From positions 62,001 to 126,000 of the forward strand of contig NZ_JBEPMO010000003.1 of NCBI RefSeq assembly GCF_040545805.1: a DNA stretch of 64,000 bases, given 5' to 3'. Both the position numbers and the translations under genes were made by a program. Origin of the DNA: Moheibacter stercoris (GTDB lineage Bacteria; Bacteroidota; Bacteroidia; Flavobacteriales; Weeksellaceae). How positions within the stretch are numbered: position 1 is the first letter of the stretch; every line of letters starts with the position of its first letter. Under the pieces are notes generated by a model that ran no database searches, was not told the DNA's origin, and was given only the letters and a program-made list of their open reading frames with translations. Shown here one piece after another: positions 50,879 to 59,287 of the stretch.

Positions 50879-52950
50879 ATCAGATTTATGTAAATCGAGA
50901 AATAAGTTGGCTTAAATTTAATGCCCGCGTGTTGCAAGAAGTGAAAGATCCCAATGTTCCACTTTTGGAAAAATTGAGATTTCTTGGAATTTATTCCAAT
51001 AATTTGGATGAATTTTATTCGGTTCGCTATTCGGCCCTATTGCGATCCATCCAATTGAAAAGTCGCGGATATCGAAACATTATTGAAAACCAAACAGACG
51101 AAGATTTAATCGAGGAAATCAATGATTTGGTCGCCATTCAACGTGCCGACTATGATGCGCTCTACGATCAAATCTTGTTGGATTTAGAAGAAAATAATAT
51201 CTATTTCATCGATGATAAAAATATTCCAAATGAATACATAGAATTTGTCACCAACTATTATACCTCAGAATTGAGTCATTCCATTGGGGTATACATTTTG
51301 GAAAAAGAGCTGAAGACTCCAGCAATTCGTGATGGAGCATTTTATCTAGCGGTGAAATTTCAGCATTATGACGAATCCAAATATGCTTTGATAGACATCC
51401 CCACCCATATTTTTCCTCGTTTTGTCTTATTACCCAAAATTGATGAAAGACAATATGTGATGTATTTAGAGGATATCGTTCGTTATCATTTGGGTGAAAT
51501 CTTCAAAGTTTTTGATTTTGACCATATTGAGGCACATTCCATCAAAATCACCAGAGATTCGGAATTGGATATGGATACCGATTTAGAAAACAGTCTACTA
51601 GAAAAAGTTGCCAAAAGTTTGGAAGGAAGACGTAAAGGGGAACCTGTACGACTAGTATACGACCGAGAATTAGCACAAGATACTTTGGAGTTCTTACTTT
51701 ACAAATTAAGCATTGACGATTATGATAGCATCAATGCAGGTGGAAAATACCACAACAAACGAGATTTGATGAAGTTCCCCAATATGGGAAGAAGTGATTT
51801 GGAATATGAAAATATAACGCCAATCGTTCAACACAGTTTCCAAAAATACAGAACCTATTTTGAGGCTATATCTTTGGAAGATCATATGATCGTAGCTCCT
51901 TACCATGATTATTCGGTATTCTTGAAGTTTTTACGTGAAGCAGCCATCGATCCTTATGTTACCAAAATTAAAATAACCATTTATCGAGTTGCATCAGAAT
52001 CCCAAGTGATGAGCGCTTTGATCAACGCAGCTAGAAATGGTAAAGAAGTAACGGCTGTATTGGAACTTCGTGCAAGATTTGATGAGGCCAACAACGTAAA
52101 ATGGTCCAAACGTCTACAGGATGCTGGTGTTAATGTAATTTTTGGGGTTCCTGGATTGAAGGTTCATAGTAAAATTGGCTACATCGAGCGAAAACCAAAG
52201 GGTAATTTGGCAACGCAATATGCTTTTATCAGTACCGGAAACTTCCACTCTGGAACGGCTAAAGTCTATACGGACTATACTTTATTGACGTCTCATCCTG
52301 AAATTACGAAAGAAATTGAACAAGTATTTCGTTTTTTCAATGCCAATTACCTCACCCAGAATTATGATCATTTATTGGTTTCTCCTTTGCATACCCGTAA
52401 AAAAATCATCAAATTCATCAAAAAAGAGATCAAGAATCATAAAAAAGGACTTCCATCAGGTATTAACTTAAAATTAAATAGTTTAAGCGACAAGATCATT
52501 ATTGATATGTTGTACAAAGCCTCTCAAGAAGGAGTTAAAGTTCGATTGGTCGTTCGAGGAATTCATTCTTTAATTCCTGGAATTCCAGGTTTGTCCGAAA
52601 ACATTGAATCCATAAGTGTGATCGATAAATTTTTGGAACATCCTAGAATCTATTGGTTTGCCAATGGTGGAAATGATCGCGTTTTCATTTCTTCTGCCGA
52701 TATGATGGAACGAAATTTAGATGCACGTGTCGAAGTCGCTTGTCCTATATACAATGAAGAACTAAAAAAATTGGTGATGGATACCTTTGAAATTAGTTTC
52801 AATGACAATGTAAAAGGAAGAATTCATGATGCTGAACAGAGCTTAACTTATCGCGTAAATAACAAACCAGCTCTTCGATCACAATTTGTCACGTATGATT
52901 ATTTATACGATCTAAATCAGGCAAAAGAAACCCAAAATAATTTCAAATAA
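50875..52950 (+). CDS. ppk1: Polyphosphate kinase 1
   Basis: A 691-residue enzyme that makes inorganic polyphosphate from ATP. The N-terminal domain starts NREISWLKFNARVLQEVKDPNVPLLEKLRFLGIYSNNLDEF. The catalytic domain has IKITIYRVASESQVMSALINAARNGKEV, and the autophosphorylated histidine is His431 in GLKVHSKIGYIER. The second histidine occurs in EHPRIYWFANGG. RNLDARVEVACPIYNEEL is standard. GTG start overlapping sixA. Followed by ppx, so synthesis and degradation of polyphosphate share a transcript. Confidence 0.97.
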   Translation: MNQIYVNREISWLKFNARVLQEVKDPNVPLLEKLRFLGIYSNNLDEFYSVRYSALLRSIQLKSRGYRNIIENQTDEDLIEEINDLVAIQRADYDALYDQILLDLEENNIYFIDDKNIPNEYIEFVTNYYTSELSHSIGVYILEKELKTPAIRDGAFYLAVKFQHYDESKYALIDIPTHIFPRFVLLPKIDERQYVMYLEDIVRYHLGEIFKVFDFDHIEAHSIKITRDSELDMDTDLENSLLEKVAKSLEGRRKGEPVRLVYDRELAQDTLEFLLYKLSIDDYDSINAGGKYHNKRDLMKFPNMGRSDLEYENITPIVQHSFQKYRTYFEAISLEDHMIVAPYHDYSVFLKFLREAAIDPYVTKIKITIYRVASESQVMSALINAARNGKEVTAVLELRARFDEANNVKWSKRLQDAGVNVIFGVPGLKVHSKIGYIERKPKGNLATQYAFISTGNFHSGTAKVYTDYTLLTSHPEITKEIEQVFRFFNANYLTQNYDHLLVSPLHTRKKIIKFIKKEIKNHKKGLPSGINLKLNSLSDKIIIDMLYKASQEGVKVRLVVRGIHSLIPGIPGLSENIESISVIDKFLEHPRIYWFANGGNDRVFISSADMMERNLDARVEVACPIYNEELKKLVMDTFEISFNDNVKGRIHDAEQSLTYRVNNKPALRSQFVTYDYLYDLNQAKETQNNFK

Positions 52951-52983
52951 AAGTATAACAATAGCATACACACTTGTAAAGAA

Positions 52984-53877
52984 ATGAAGATTAGAAAATT
53001 AGCAGCGATTGATATTGGTTCCAATGCCATGAGACTACTGATCAATTATGTCTACGAAATTCCAGGAATGAAACCCGTTTTTAATAAAACCAGTATCGTC
53101 AGAATGCCGATTCGTCTTGGTGAAGATGTTTTTATCGAAAAAAAAATATCCGATAAAAATGCATCAAGGCTTGTAGATGCCATGAAAGCCTATCAATTGA
53201 TGATGGACATTTATGGTGTCGAACATTACAATGCTTACGCAACTTCTGCCATGCGTGAAGCAACAAACGGAAGCGAAATTGTCAAAAAAATTAAAAAATC
53301 CTCAGGGATTGAAATTGAAATCATCAGTGGAAATACCGAAGCAGAATTGATTTTCGCGACCGAATTGCAAAGTTTCATTTTGGACGACAACAATTATCTT
53401 TATGTTGATGTGGGTGGAGGAAGCACGGAACTAACCTTGATTACCAATGGAGAAGTAAAATTGTCTAAATCCTTTGAAATTGGAACCGTAAGATTGTTAG
53501 AAGGCAGAGTGGAAAAATCTGTATATCCTGAAATGAAAAAATGGATTGAGGAAAACATTCGCCAATACGAAGTTGATCTGATTGGTTCTGGTGGAAACAT
53601 TAACCATGTGTACAAATATTCGGGTGTACAATTAGGAAAACCTTTGAAAGGCGCCTATTTAAGAAGTCGTTATAAAGTCATCCGCAATATGTCTTATGAA
53701 GAACGTTTGCAAGAATTGAACATGAAACCTGACCGCGCCGACGTTGTGGAATATGCATTGGAAATCTATACGAAAGTCATGAAATGGTCTCGTGCGAAAA
53801 AGATTTACGTTCCAAAAATTGGAATTTCAGATGGGATGATCCGAAAATTATATGCCGAAATAAAAGACAAGGACTAA
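52984..53877 (+). CDS. ppx: Exopolyphosphatase, short Ppx/GppA type
   Basis: A 297-residue member of the actin-like ATPase fold that removes terminal phosphates from polyphosphate or pppGpp. AAIDIGSNAMRLLI is the first phosphate loop, YATSAMREATNG and DVGGGSTELTLI the others. Only the two actin-like domains are present; the C-terminal HD-type domain of long Escherichia coli Ppx is absent, as is usual in Bacteroidota. It follows ppk by 33 bases and abuts the convergent menF stop with no gap. Confidence 0.93.
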   Translation: MKIRKLAAIDIGSNAMRLLINYVYEIPGMKPVFNKTSIVRMPIRLGEDVFIEKKISDKNASRLVDAMKAYQLMMDIYGVEHYNAYATSAMREATNGSEIVKKIKKSSGIEIEIISGNTEAELIFATELQSFILDDNNYLYVDVGGGSTELTLITNGEVKLSKSFEIGTVRLLEGRVEKSVYPEMKKWIEENIRQYEVDLIGSGGNINHVYKYSGVQLGKPLKGAYLRSRYKVIRNMSYEERLQELNMKPDRADVVEYALEIYTKVMKWSRAKKIYVPKIGISDGMIRKLYAEIKDKD

Positions 53878-54888
53878 TTATACCAAGGAATTGAGGATGG
53901 TTCCCGATTTCAATTCGGTTTCCATCCATTCTTTTTCCGGATTGCTTTCGGCCGTAATTCCACCGCCAACATAGATCCAAATTTTATCTTCAAAAATTTG
54001 GGCACTTCGAAGATTCACAAAATATTGTTTGGAATCTGCTTGTTCAATGCCAATATAACCAGAATAAAATTCACGATCATATCCTTCATTTTGAAGAATA
54101 TACTCAAACGCATCTTGTTTAGGCATACCACAAAGTGCAGGAGTTGGATGCATTTCTTTCAATAAATTCTTCAAGGAAAAATTATCTGAAACCTCAGCCG
54201 ATATATAGGTTTTTAAATGGTGAAATTTCCCTGCTTGTATAGTTTCTGGCCCTTTCACTTCTAAATTACCTAATCCTCGAAAGTTAGTCACAATGAAGTC
54301 CGTGACAATTTGTTGTTCTTCCAATTCTTTTTCGGTCCAATCGGCTTCTGGAAGTTTCGTTCCTGCCAATGAAACCGTTTTCACTTTGTTACTTTCTTGA
54401 CTCAACAACAGTTCTGGCGTTGCACCTATCCAAGTTTCTTCATTTGGATTCTGCCATAAAAACACCAAAGCATTGGGATGGTTTTTCAACAAGTTTCGAT
54501 AGGTTTCAAAAATGGAAATCCTAAAGTTCTCGACTTGTTTTTTACGGCTAATGACAACCTTTTTCAGTTCCGAATTTTGAATATCTTCTATAGTTTGTTG
54601 AATTAATTCTTGGTATTCTTGCTCCGTTTTCGGATGAATTTTTTTCGCTTTTGGGAATTTTAATTTCGATTCAAAATCAAATTCCTTTTGATGAATGGAA
54701 ATCGGATTCTCATCAGCAATCCATTTTTCCATTTTGGAATCAAAAGAATGCATCAAAACTTTGTTTTTAGATGAATGATCTTGAACAAATAATTCAATCA
54801 CTACTTCATTGGGTTTTCGAATCAAACAAAACGCGAGATTTTGTTTTACAGCTTCGTTTAATTTCGAATGAAAACTAATGTTCAACAT
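53878..54888 (-). CDS. menF: Isochorismate synthase
   Basis: A 336-residue chorismate-utilising enzyme; converts chorismate to isochorismate, first step of menaquinone (or siderophore) synthesis. The chorismate-binding block is visible: VVISRKKQVEN, FLWQNPNEETWIGATPELLL, SLAGTKLP, HPTPALCGMPKQDAFEYI, FYSGYIG and VGGGITAESNPEKEWMETELKSGTI. I start it at MLNISFHSKLNEAVKQ (54888), five bases after the thioesterase gene; a longer reading would overlap that gene. Flavobacteriia rely on menaquinone, so the menaquinone role is favoured. Confidence 0.92.
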   Translation of the reverse strand: MLNISFHSKLNEAVKQNLAFCLIRKPNEVVIELFVQDHSSKNKVLMHSFDSKMEKWIADENPISIHQKEFDFESKLKFPKAKKIHPKTEQEYQELIQQTIEDIQNSELKKVVISRKKQVENFRISIFETYRNLLKNHPNALVFLWQNPNEETWIGATPELLLSQESNKVKTVSLAGTKLPEADWTEKELEEQQIVTDFIVTNFRGLGNLEVKGPETIQAGKFHHLKTYISAEVSDNFSLKNLLKEMHPTPALCGMPKQDAFEYILQNEGYDREFYSGYIGIEQADSKQYFVNLRSAQIFEDKIWIYVGGGITAESNPEKEWMETELKSGTILNSLV

Positions 54889-54893
54889 AGATT

Positions 54894-55316
54894 TTAAACA
54901 TAATGATTGGAAACTATCGAATTCGTCAAATGACAATAGGAAATCACTTCCCCTTCCTCGTCTTTGATTTCAATCTTTACCAAATGAACGGTTTTACCCT
55001 TTTTGACAAATTCAGCTCTGGCAGTGATCAATCCTTCACGTTTTGGACGAAGATGATTGGCTGTCATCTGCATTCCTACCGATTTAAACTTTGTCGTATC
55101 GATGGAAGTTGCAGACAAAACGCTTCCTACGGTTTCAGCCAAAGCGATGCTTGCACCACCATGCAAAATCCCATAAGGCTGATGAACTTTGGGCGTTACA
55201 GGCATGGTCGCAACCATAAAGTTTTCGCCAGAATCTGTAAAACGAATGTCCAAGGTTTCCATCAATGTATTTTTGTTCATTTCGTTCAAACGCTTTAAAA
55301 ATGCTTCCTTATCCAT
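54894..55316 (-). CDS. PaaI-type hotdog thioesterase (possible DHNA-CoA thioesterase)
   Basis: A 140-residue hotdog-fold acyl-CoA thioesterase. The motif VHQPYGILHGGASIALAETVGSVLS is the PaaI/MenI signature with the conserved HGG and the catalytic Glu. It lies five bases from menF, which supports a role as the 1,4-dihydroxy-2-naphthoyl-CoA hydrolase (MenI) of menaquinone synthesis. Family sure, substrate inferred from context. Confidence 0.88.
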   Translation of the reverse strand: MDKEAFLKRLNEMNKNTLMETLDIRFTDSGENFMVATMPVTPKVHQPYGILHGGASIALAETVGSVLSATSIDTTKFKSVGMQMTANHLRPKREGLITARAEFVKKGKTVHLVKIEIKDEEGEVISYCHLTNSIVSNHYV

Positions 55317-55321
55317 TTCGT

Positions 55322-55882
55322 TTAAAATATTTTAGGGTTATAATTTTCTGGGAATTTCCCTTTCACATTTCGGTAGAAATCTTCAATTTCAATCAAAATT
55401 TCTTCTTTGGTTTTGTTTTCGATTGGAATTACTTTTCCAATTCCCGCCATTTTCTTTTCATAATCACAATAAGCCAAAACGATTGGAACCTTGGCTTCTT
55501 TGGCAATATAATAAAATCCAGTTTTCCATTTTTCGGCTCTTGATCTTGAACCTTCTGGCGTGTTGAGCATATACAAATTATCATTGTTTTTCAATAAATC
55601 TGCAGCATAATCCACCATATTGGAACGTTGTTGTCGATTGATGCCAATACCTCCTAAATTTTTGATAAGAAAGCCATACCAAGGTTTGGTCCAGCTATCT
55701 TTAATGAAAAACTTAAGCGGAATTCCTAAATCCCAAAAAGCAAAAATGGTATAGAAAAAGTCCCAATTGGTGGTATGTGGAGCTGCAACCAAAACGCATT
55801 TGGAAATATTGTCGACAGGAACTGTACCGTCGAGTTTCCAGCCCATCAGTTTATAAAAAAGTTTTCCGATTGTTTTTTTCAT
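55322..55882 (-). CDS. PlsC-like acyltransferase
   Basis: A 186-residue lysophospholipid-type acyltransferase. The HX4D motif is PHTTNWDF; the second block is GGIGINRQQRSNM and the third NTPEGSRSRAEKWKTGFYYIA (usual EGTR replaced by EGSR). It starts at MKKTIGKLFYKLMGW (55882); upstream in-frame residues would lie in a terminator region. The five-base gap to the thioesterase gene makes an operon with menF likely. Exact acyl acceptor is unknown. Confidence 0.88.
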   Translation of the reverse strand: MKKTIGKLFYKLMGWKLDGTVPVDNISKCVLVAAPHTTNWDFFYTIFAFWDLGIPLKFFIKDSWTKPWYGFLIKNLGGIGINRQQRSNMVDYAADLLKNNDNLYMLNTPEGSRSRAEKWKTGFYYIAKEAKVPIVLAYCDYEKKMAGIGKVIPIENKTKEEILIEIEDFYRNVKGKFPENYNPKIF

Positions 55883-55918
55883 TCGAATTTCTTGAGATTG
55901 CTCCCAAAGATAAGACAT

Positions 55919-55951
55919 AAAAAAAAGTTGGAATGCAACATCCAACTTTTA
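55919..55951 (-). terminator. Terminator of the PadR-PspC operon
   Basis: AAAAGTTGGA (55923-55932) / TCCAACTTTT (55941-55950); T run on the minus strand. It lies about 55 bases after the PspC gene and 37 before the acyltransferase start. Confidence 0.9.
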
Positions 55952-56007
55952 TATACCAGTTTCCTGAGTTCTAATTTTATGGTTAACTAATCAAGGTCAA
56001 TACCAAA

Positions 56008-57750
56008 TCAATTACCAGAGATGTTAATGTTAAGAGAATCTGTACCATCAGAAATTTTTATTTGATTTTTATTGATTATAACTTTATCCTTTCCATCTTG
56101 AATATTGATTCCATTTGAATCAATGTTGATATCTGCTGTATCGCCTGTTCCAATTTGAATATTGGCTCCACTTTCATAACCTCTTCCATACTTCACATCA
56201 TTTTCATCGAAACAATTCGTACATTGAATTTCCGAGTTAACAAAGTTAAAATATTTATTTTCTCCATCATAATAATTGATGTATCCACCTAAATCATCTT
56301 GCACCTCTACATCGTCCACATTTTTGGTATACAATGTTTTCCCTTTTGGTAAATACACAACAATCGTTGCTTTTTGATCTCTGAATTTCGAATCTTTTGG
56401 CAAGGTTAAATATTTGTCCAATATCAATTGTCCACTTGCGTTCATTTGGTAATTGTATTGAATATCGTCTGCATACTTGCGTGCATCGTCCATGTTTTTA
56501 CCTTTTGAATAATAGAATACTTCAACATGCACTTGGTTATCTGGAGAAACTCTCAATTCGATATCATCTGAAATCTCACGGTATAATTTTCCATCAAATT
56601 CCAAAAATCCGCCCATATCATCTACAAATCTCCAATTCATTTTCCGATCGTTGAATTCTTTGTATTGATCAAAAGCTACTATAATCGTATCTTGATTCAC
56701 GGTGAAAGATTTCTTCTCGGCAAATTCAACGTTTCTTGTATAATTGCTGAACAATGAACCAACAATAACAGCACCCGCAAACAATGCGATAAACCAAAGA
56801 ACAATAGACCCAATCACAAATGTTTTATTGATTTTGATGCGATCCGAAATCAAACGAACACCAAATAGTATCAATAAAATCCCTGGTACAGCCATCAAAA
56901 TGAAGGTGGTGATTTTGGTCGCCCAATCTTGCCATGGATAATCCACAAAATAACCAAAGAACTGCATTGGAATATCGGTAGCAGACATGATGAATACAGC
57001 AATTGTTCCCACAATCATACTAATTCCTGTCACAATTAGCATCACGCCAAAGAACACCAAAATTATTTTAAGAATAATCTGAAGAATTCGACCAAAATTA
57101 CTGGAAGCGTCTTTGGCCATTCCTTTCATTTCAGCTGCAGCTTGATTGGCATTTTTTTTTATGGTTTCAAAATCACCCGCCTGACCAAACATTTCATACT
57201 TCTGAGAAGCCGTATCGGCCTTTGGAAGAATGATCCAAAGGACGATATAGCTAATTACTGATATACTTGTTAAGGAAATGAACATATCTGAAAACATCAA
57301 GATGATGAAGATAACACGTGTTACCCAAGTTTCTACTCCTAAATAATGAGCCAATCCCGATAAAACTCCTGCAATCACTTTATCATCTGGATCGCGGTAT
57401 AATTTCTTTTTAACACGGTCGTTGGCAGAAGAATAATTTTGAGAAGCTTTAGCCTTAGATTGATAAGTAGTTTGGGCATCATCATTATCAGCATCTACAT
57501 ATTGCTCTGGGCGTCCCATAATTCCAACAATATGATCAACATCTTGTTCGTTAACTACTTCTCTAGCTCCTAATCTTTCTTTGAATAATTCCGCAATTCT
57601 AACTTCTACATCGGCTAAAATGTCTTCAGTTCCTTCCATTCCGTGAAGTGAATGGCGAATTTCGTCCAAATAATTTTTTAATTTGAAAAAAGCGCGATCA
57701 TCTACGATAAATGAAAATCCGCCTAAACTGATTGATATCGTCTTATCCAT
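56008..57750 (-). CDS. PspC-domain membrane protein
   Basis: A 580-residue membrane protein. Residues 1-80 form a charged domain (TISISLGGFSFIVDDRAFFKLKNYLDEIRHSL...GREPQYVD-type ending GRPEQYV). The PspC domain is around 110-178 (KKLYRDPDDKVIAGVLSGLAHYLGVETWVTRVIFIILMF). Further membrane segments span about 220-350, and the C-terminal 230 residues are a beta-rich, adhesin-like domain outside the membrane. PspC proteins belong to envelope stress responses. It overlaps the upstream PadR regulator by eight bases, a pair frequent in this phylum. Confidence 0.9.
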   Translation of the reverse strand: MDKTISISLGGFSFIVDDRAFFKLKNYLDEIRHSLHGMEGTEDILADVEVRIAELFKERLGAREVVNEQDVDHIVGIMGRPEQYVDADNDDAQTTYQSKAKASQNYSSANDRVKKKLYRDPDDKVIAGVLSGLAHYLGVETWVTRVIFIILMFSDMFISLTSISVISYIVLWIILPKADTASQKYEMFGQAGDFETIKKNANQAAAEMKGMAKDASSNFGRILQIILKIILVFFGVMLIVTGISMIVGTIAVFIMSATDIPMQFFGYFVDYPWQDWATKITTFILMAVPGILLILFGVRLISDRIKINKTFVIGSIVLWFIALFAGAVIVGSLFSNYTRNVEFAEKKSFTVNQDTIIVAFDQYKEFNDRKMNWRFVDDMGGFLEFDGKLYREISDDIELRVSPDNQVHVEVFYYSKGKNMDDARKYADDIQYNYQMNASGQLILDKYLTLPKDSKFRDQKATIVVYLPKGKTLYTKNVDDVEVQDDLGGYINYYDGENKYFNFVNSEIQCTNCFDENDVKYGRGYESGANIQIGTGDTADINIDSNGINIQDGKDKVIINKNQIKISDGTDSLNINISGN

Positions 57751-58087
57751 GTTGATTTGTTTCTATTGTTACTTTGTTTACTGCGTCTTGCAATTGCTTC
57801 CAAGTTTCAGCCAATTCTTCTAAAAATTTCTCTCCTCCCTCTGTTAAGGTGTAATACTTTCTCGGAGGTCCCGATGTTGACTCCTCCCAACGATAGGTCA
57901 AAAGGTTATCATTTTTTAATCTTGTCAAAAGAGGATAAAGCGTTCCTTCCACAACAATCATTTCCGATTTTTTTAATTCATCGATGATATCAGAAGCATA
58001 CGCATCTCCACCTCTTTTGATGATACTGAGAATGCAATACTCAAGTATGCCTTTTCTCATTTGCGTTTTCGTTTTTTCTATATCCAT
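57743..58087 (-). CDS. PadR family transcriptional regulator
   Basis: A 114-residue winged-helix regulator. KTQMRKGILEYCILSIIKRGGDAYASDIIDELKKSEMIVVEGTLYPLLTRLKNDNLLTYRWEESTSGPPRKYYTLTEGGEKFLEELAETW is the PadR pattern. Start choice: ATG at 58087 (MDIEKTK) or 58099 (MDIEMDIEKTK); the four codons are duplicated in tandem. The upstream consensus promoter (58110-58140) would give a leader of about 5 bases for the first ATG and 17 for the second. It probably represses its own operon and the PspC gene. Confidence 0.92.
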   Translation of the reverse strand: MDIEKTKTQMRKGILEYCILSIIKRGGDAYASDIIDELKKSEMIVVEGTLYPLLTRLKNDNLLTYRWEESTSGPPRKYYTLTEGGEKFLEELAETWKQLQDAVNKVTIETNQHG

Positions 58088-58109
58088 CTCAATATCCATT
58101 TTGATACAG

Positions 58110-58140
58110 CAAATATATAATAAATATAGTATTATGCAAA
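58110..58140 (-). promoter_or_regulatory. Promoter of the PadR-PspC operon
   Basis: Minus strand: TTTG (58137-58140), 19-base spacer, TATATTTG (58110-58117). Full consensus. A/T dyad TATAT...ATATA overlaps the spacer and may be the PadR site. Confidence 0.85.
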
Positions 58141-58263
58141 ACAAAGTACCTATATATTTTTAGTATTGGGTACAAAATTTTATTATCCATTACTTGATAC
58201 CGCTGTCAGAAAGGAATTGAGGAAATAATATTTTTTAAAAAAAATTTAGAGGAAAGTTTAGAA

Positions 58264-58293
58264 ACAAAAAAATCACCTCGTTAAAGGTGATTT
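58264..58293 (-). terminator. Terminator of the PorP/SprF operon
   Basis: AAATCACCT (58270-58278) / AGGTGATTT (58285-58293) with a six-base loop; T run on the minus strand. Lies about 25 bases after the stop at 58317. Confidence 0.9.
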
Positions 58294-58316
58294 CTCTATA
58301 TAAGTATGTATTATTC

Positions 58317-59279
58317 TTATCTAAAATCTGGATTAAAAGGATTTCCAAAATCATATCCTAAACTAAATAGGATTCCGTTTCCAGCTTCCTTAGCAATATC
58401 AGACAATCCAATATCATAAGACATTCCCATTTTCAATTGACCAATTTTCAATTTCATAACAGGCGAAATACTCAAACCTTGAGAACCGTTTTTGTCTATA
58501 TCTTGACGATACGACACTCCTAAATCCAATCCTTGTTCTCTATCTCCAAATCCAAAATGCCCCATCAAGTTCAAATCAAATTGACGTTCAGAGTTGGAAT
58601 TTAAGTTCATTACAACTGAAGGTTCCAAACGGATTCCATCGGTCAAGTACACTTGGTACCCCAACAAGAAGTAATACCAAGTTGGCAATGGTTCAATCCC
58701 ATTGGCAATCGCTTCATTCTCTACCAACGGAATATCCAAAATGGAAACACCTCCAAAAGCACCTGCATATTTAAAGGAAACCCCCACATTGAAATGGTTC
58801 AAGTTATAGGAATCATCAACCAATAATGGATCATTGGGATTGGATACCTGAATTTTATCTAAATCTAAATGTTGCTGAAAGAAATTATACGATAAACCAA
58901 ATGAGAAAATATCTTCAGCTTCATTGTCTCTCATATCACGATTCGAATTAATCGGAATATGATAAGCAGCAGAAATATTGGCACCACGTAAACTAGACAA
59001 ACCATTCTGATCATTGAACAAATAAACCCCAAAAGCCAAACGATCTACAACGGTAGCGTGAGCAGACAATGTTTGCGTATTGGGACTTTCAGGCAAATCA
59101 GCCCATTGATTACGGTAGGTCCCCGTAACGCTTAAAATTTCAGGATTTACCCCAGCATAGGATGGATTTATCAAATATTTGTCACTTACCAGATAATGTT
59201 TGTAAAATGGCAGTCCCTCTTGTGCCATTACTTGTAACGAACAAAATGCAATGATAGTCGTTAATAAAATTTTTCTCAT
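58317..59279 (-). CDS. PorP/SprF family type IX secretion membrane protein
   Basis: A 320-residue outer-membrane beta-barrel protein. The signal peptide (MRKILLTTIIAFCSLQVMA) is followed by the family opening QEGLPFYKHYLVSDKYLINPSYAGVNPEILSVTGTYRNQWADLPESPNTQTLSAHATV and the ending KLKIGQLKMGMSYDIGLSDI...FSLGYDFG. PorP/SprF proteins attach to type B cargo and the type IX system. It lies nine bases after the large cargo gene, forming an operon, as is common. Confidence 0.95.
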   Translation of the reverse strand: MRKILLTTIIAFCSLQVMAQEGLPFYKHYLVSDKYLINPSYAGVNPEILSVTGTYRNQWADLPESPNTQTLSAHATVVDRLAFGVYLFNDQNGLSSLRGANISAAYHIPINSNRDMRDNEAEDIFSFGLSYNFFQQHLDLDKIQVSNPNDPLLVDDSYNLNHFNVGVSFKYAGAFGGVSILDIPLVENEAIANGIEPLPTWYYFLLGYQVYLTDGIRLEPSVVMNLNSNSERQFDLNLMGHFGFGDREQGLDLGVSYRQDIDKNGSQGLSISPVMKLKIGQLKMGMSYDIGLSDIAKEAGNGILFSLGYDFGNPFNPDFR

Positions 59280-59287
59280 GTGTATAC

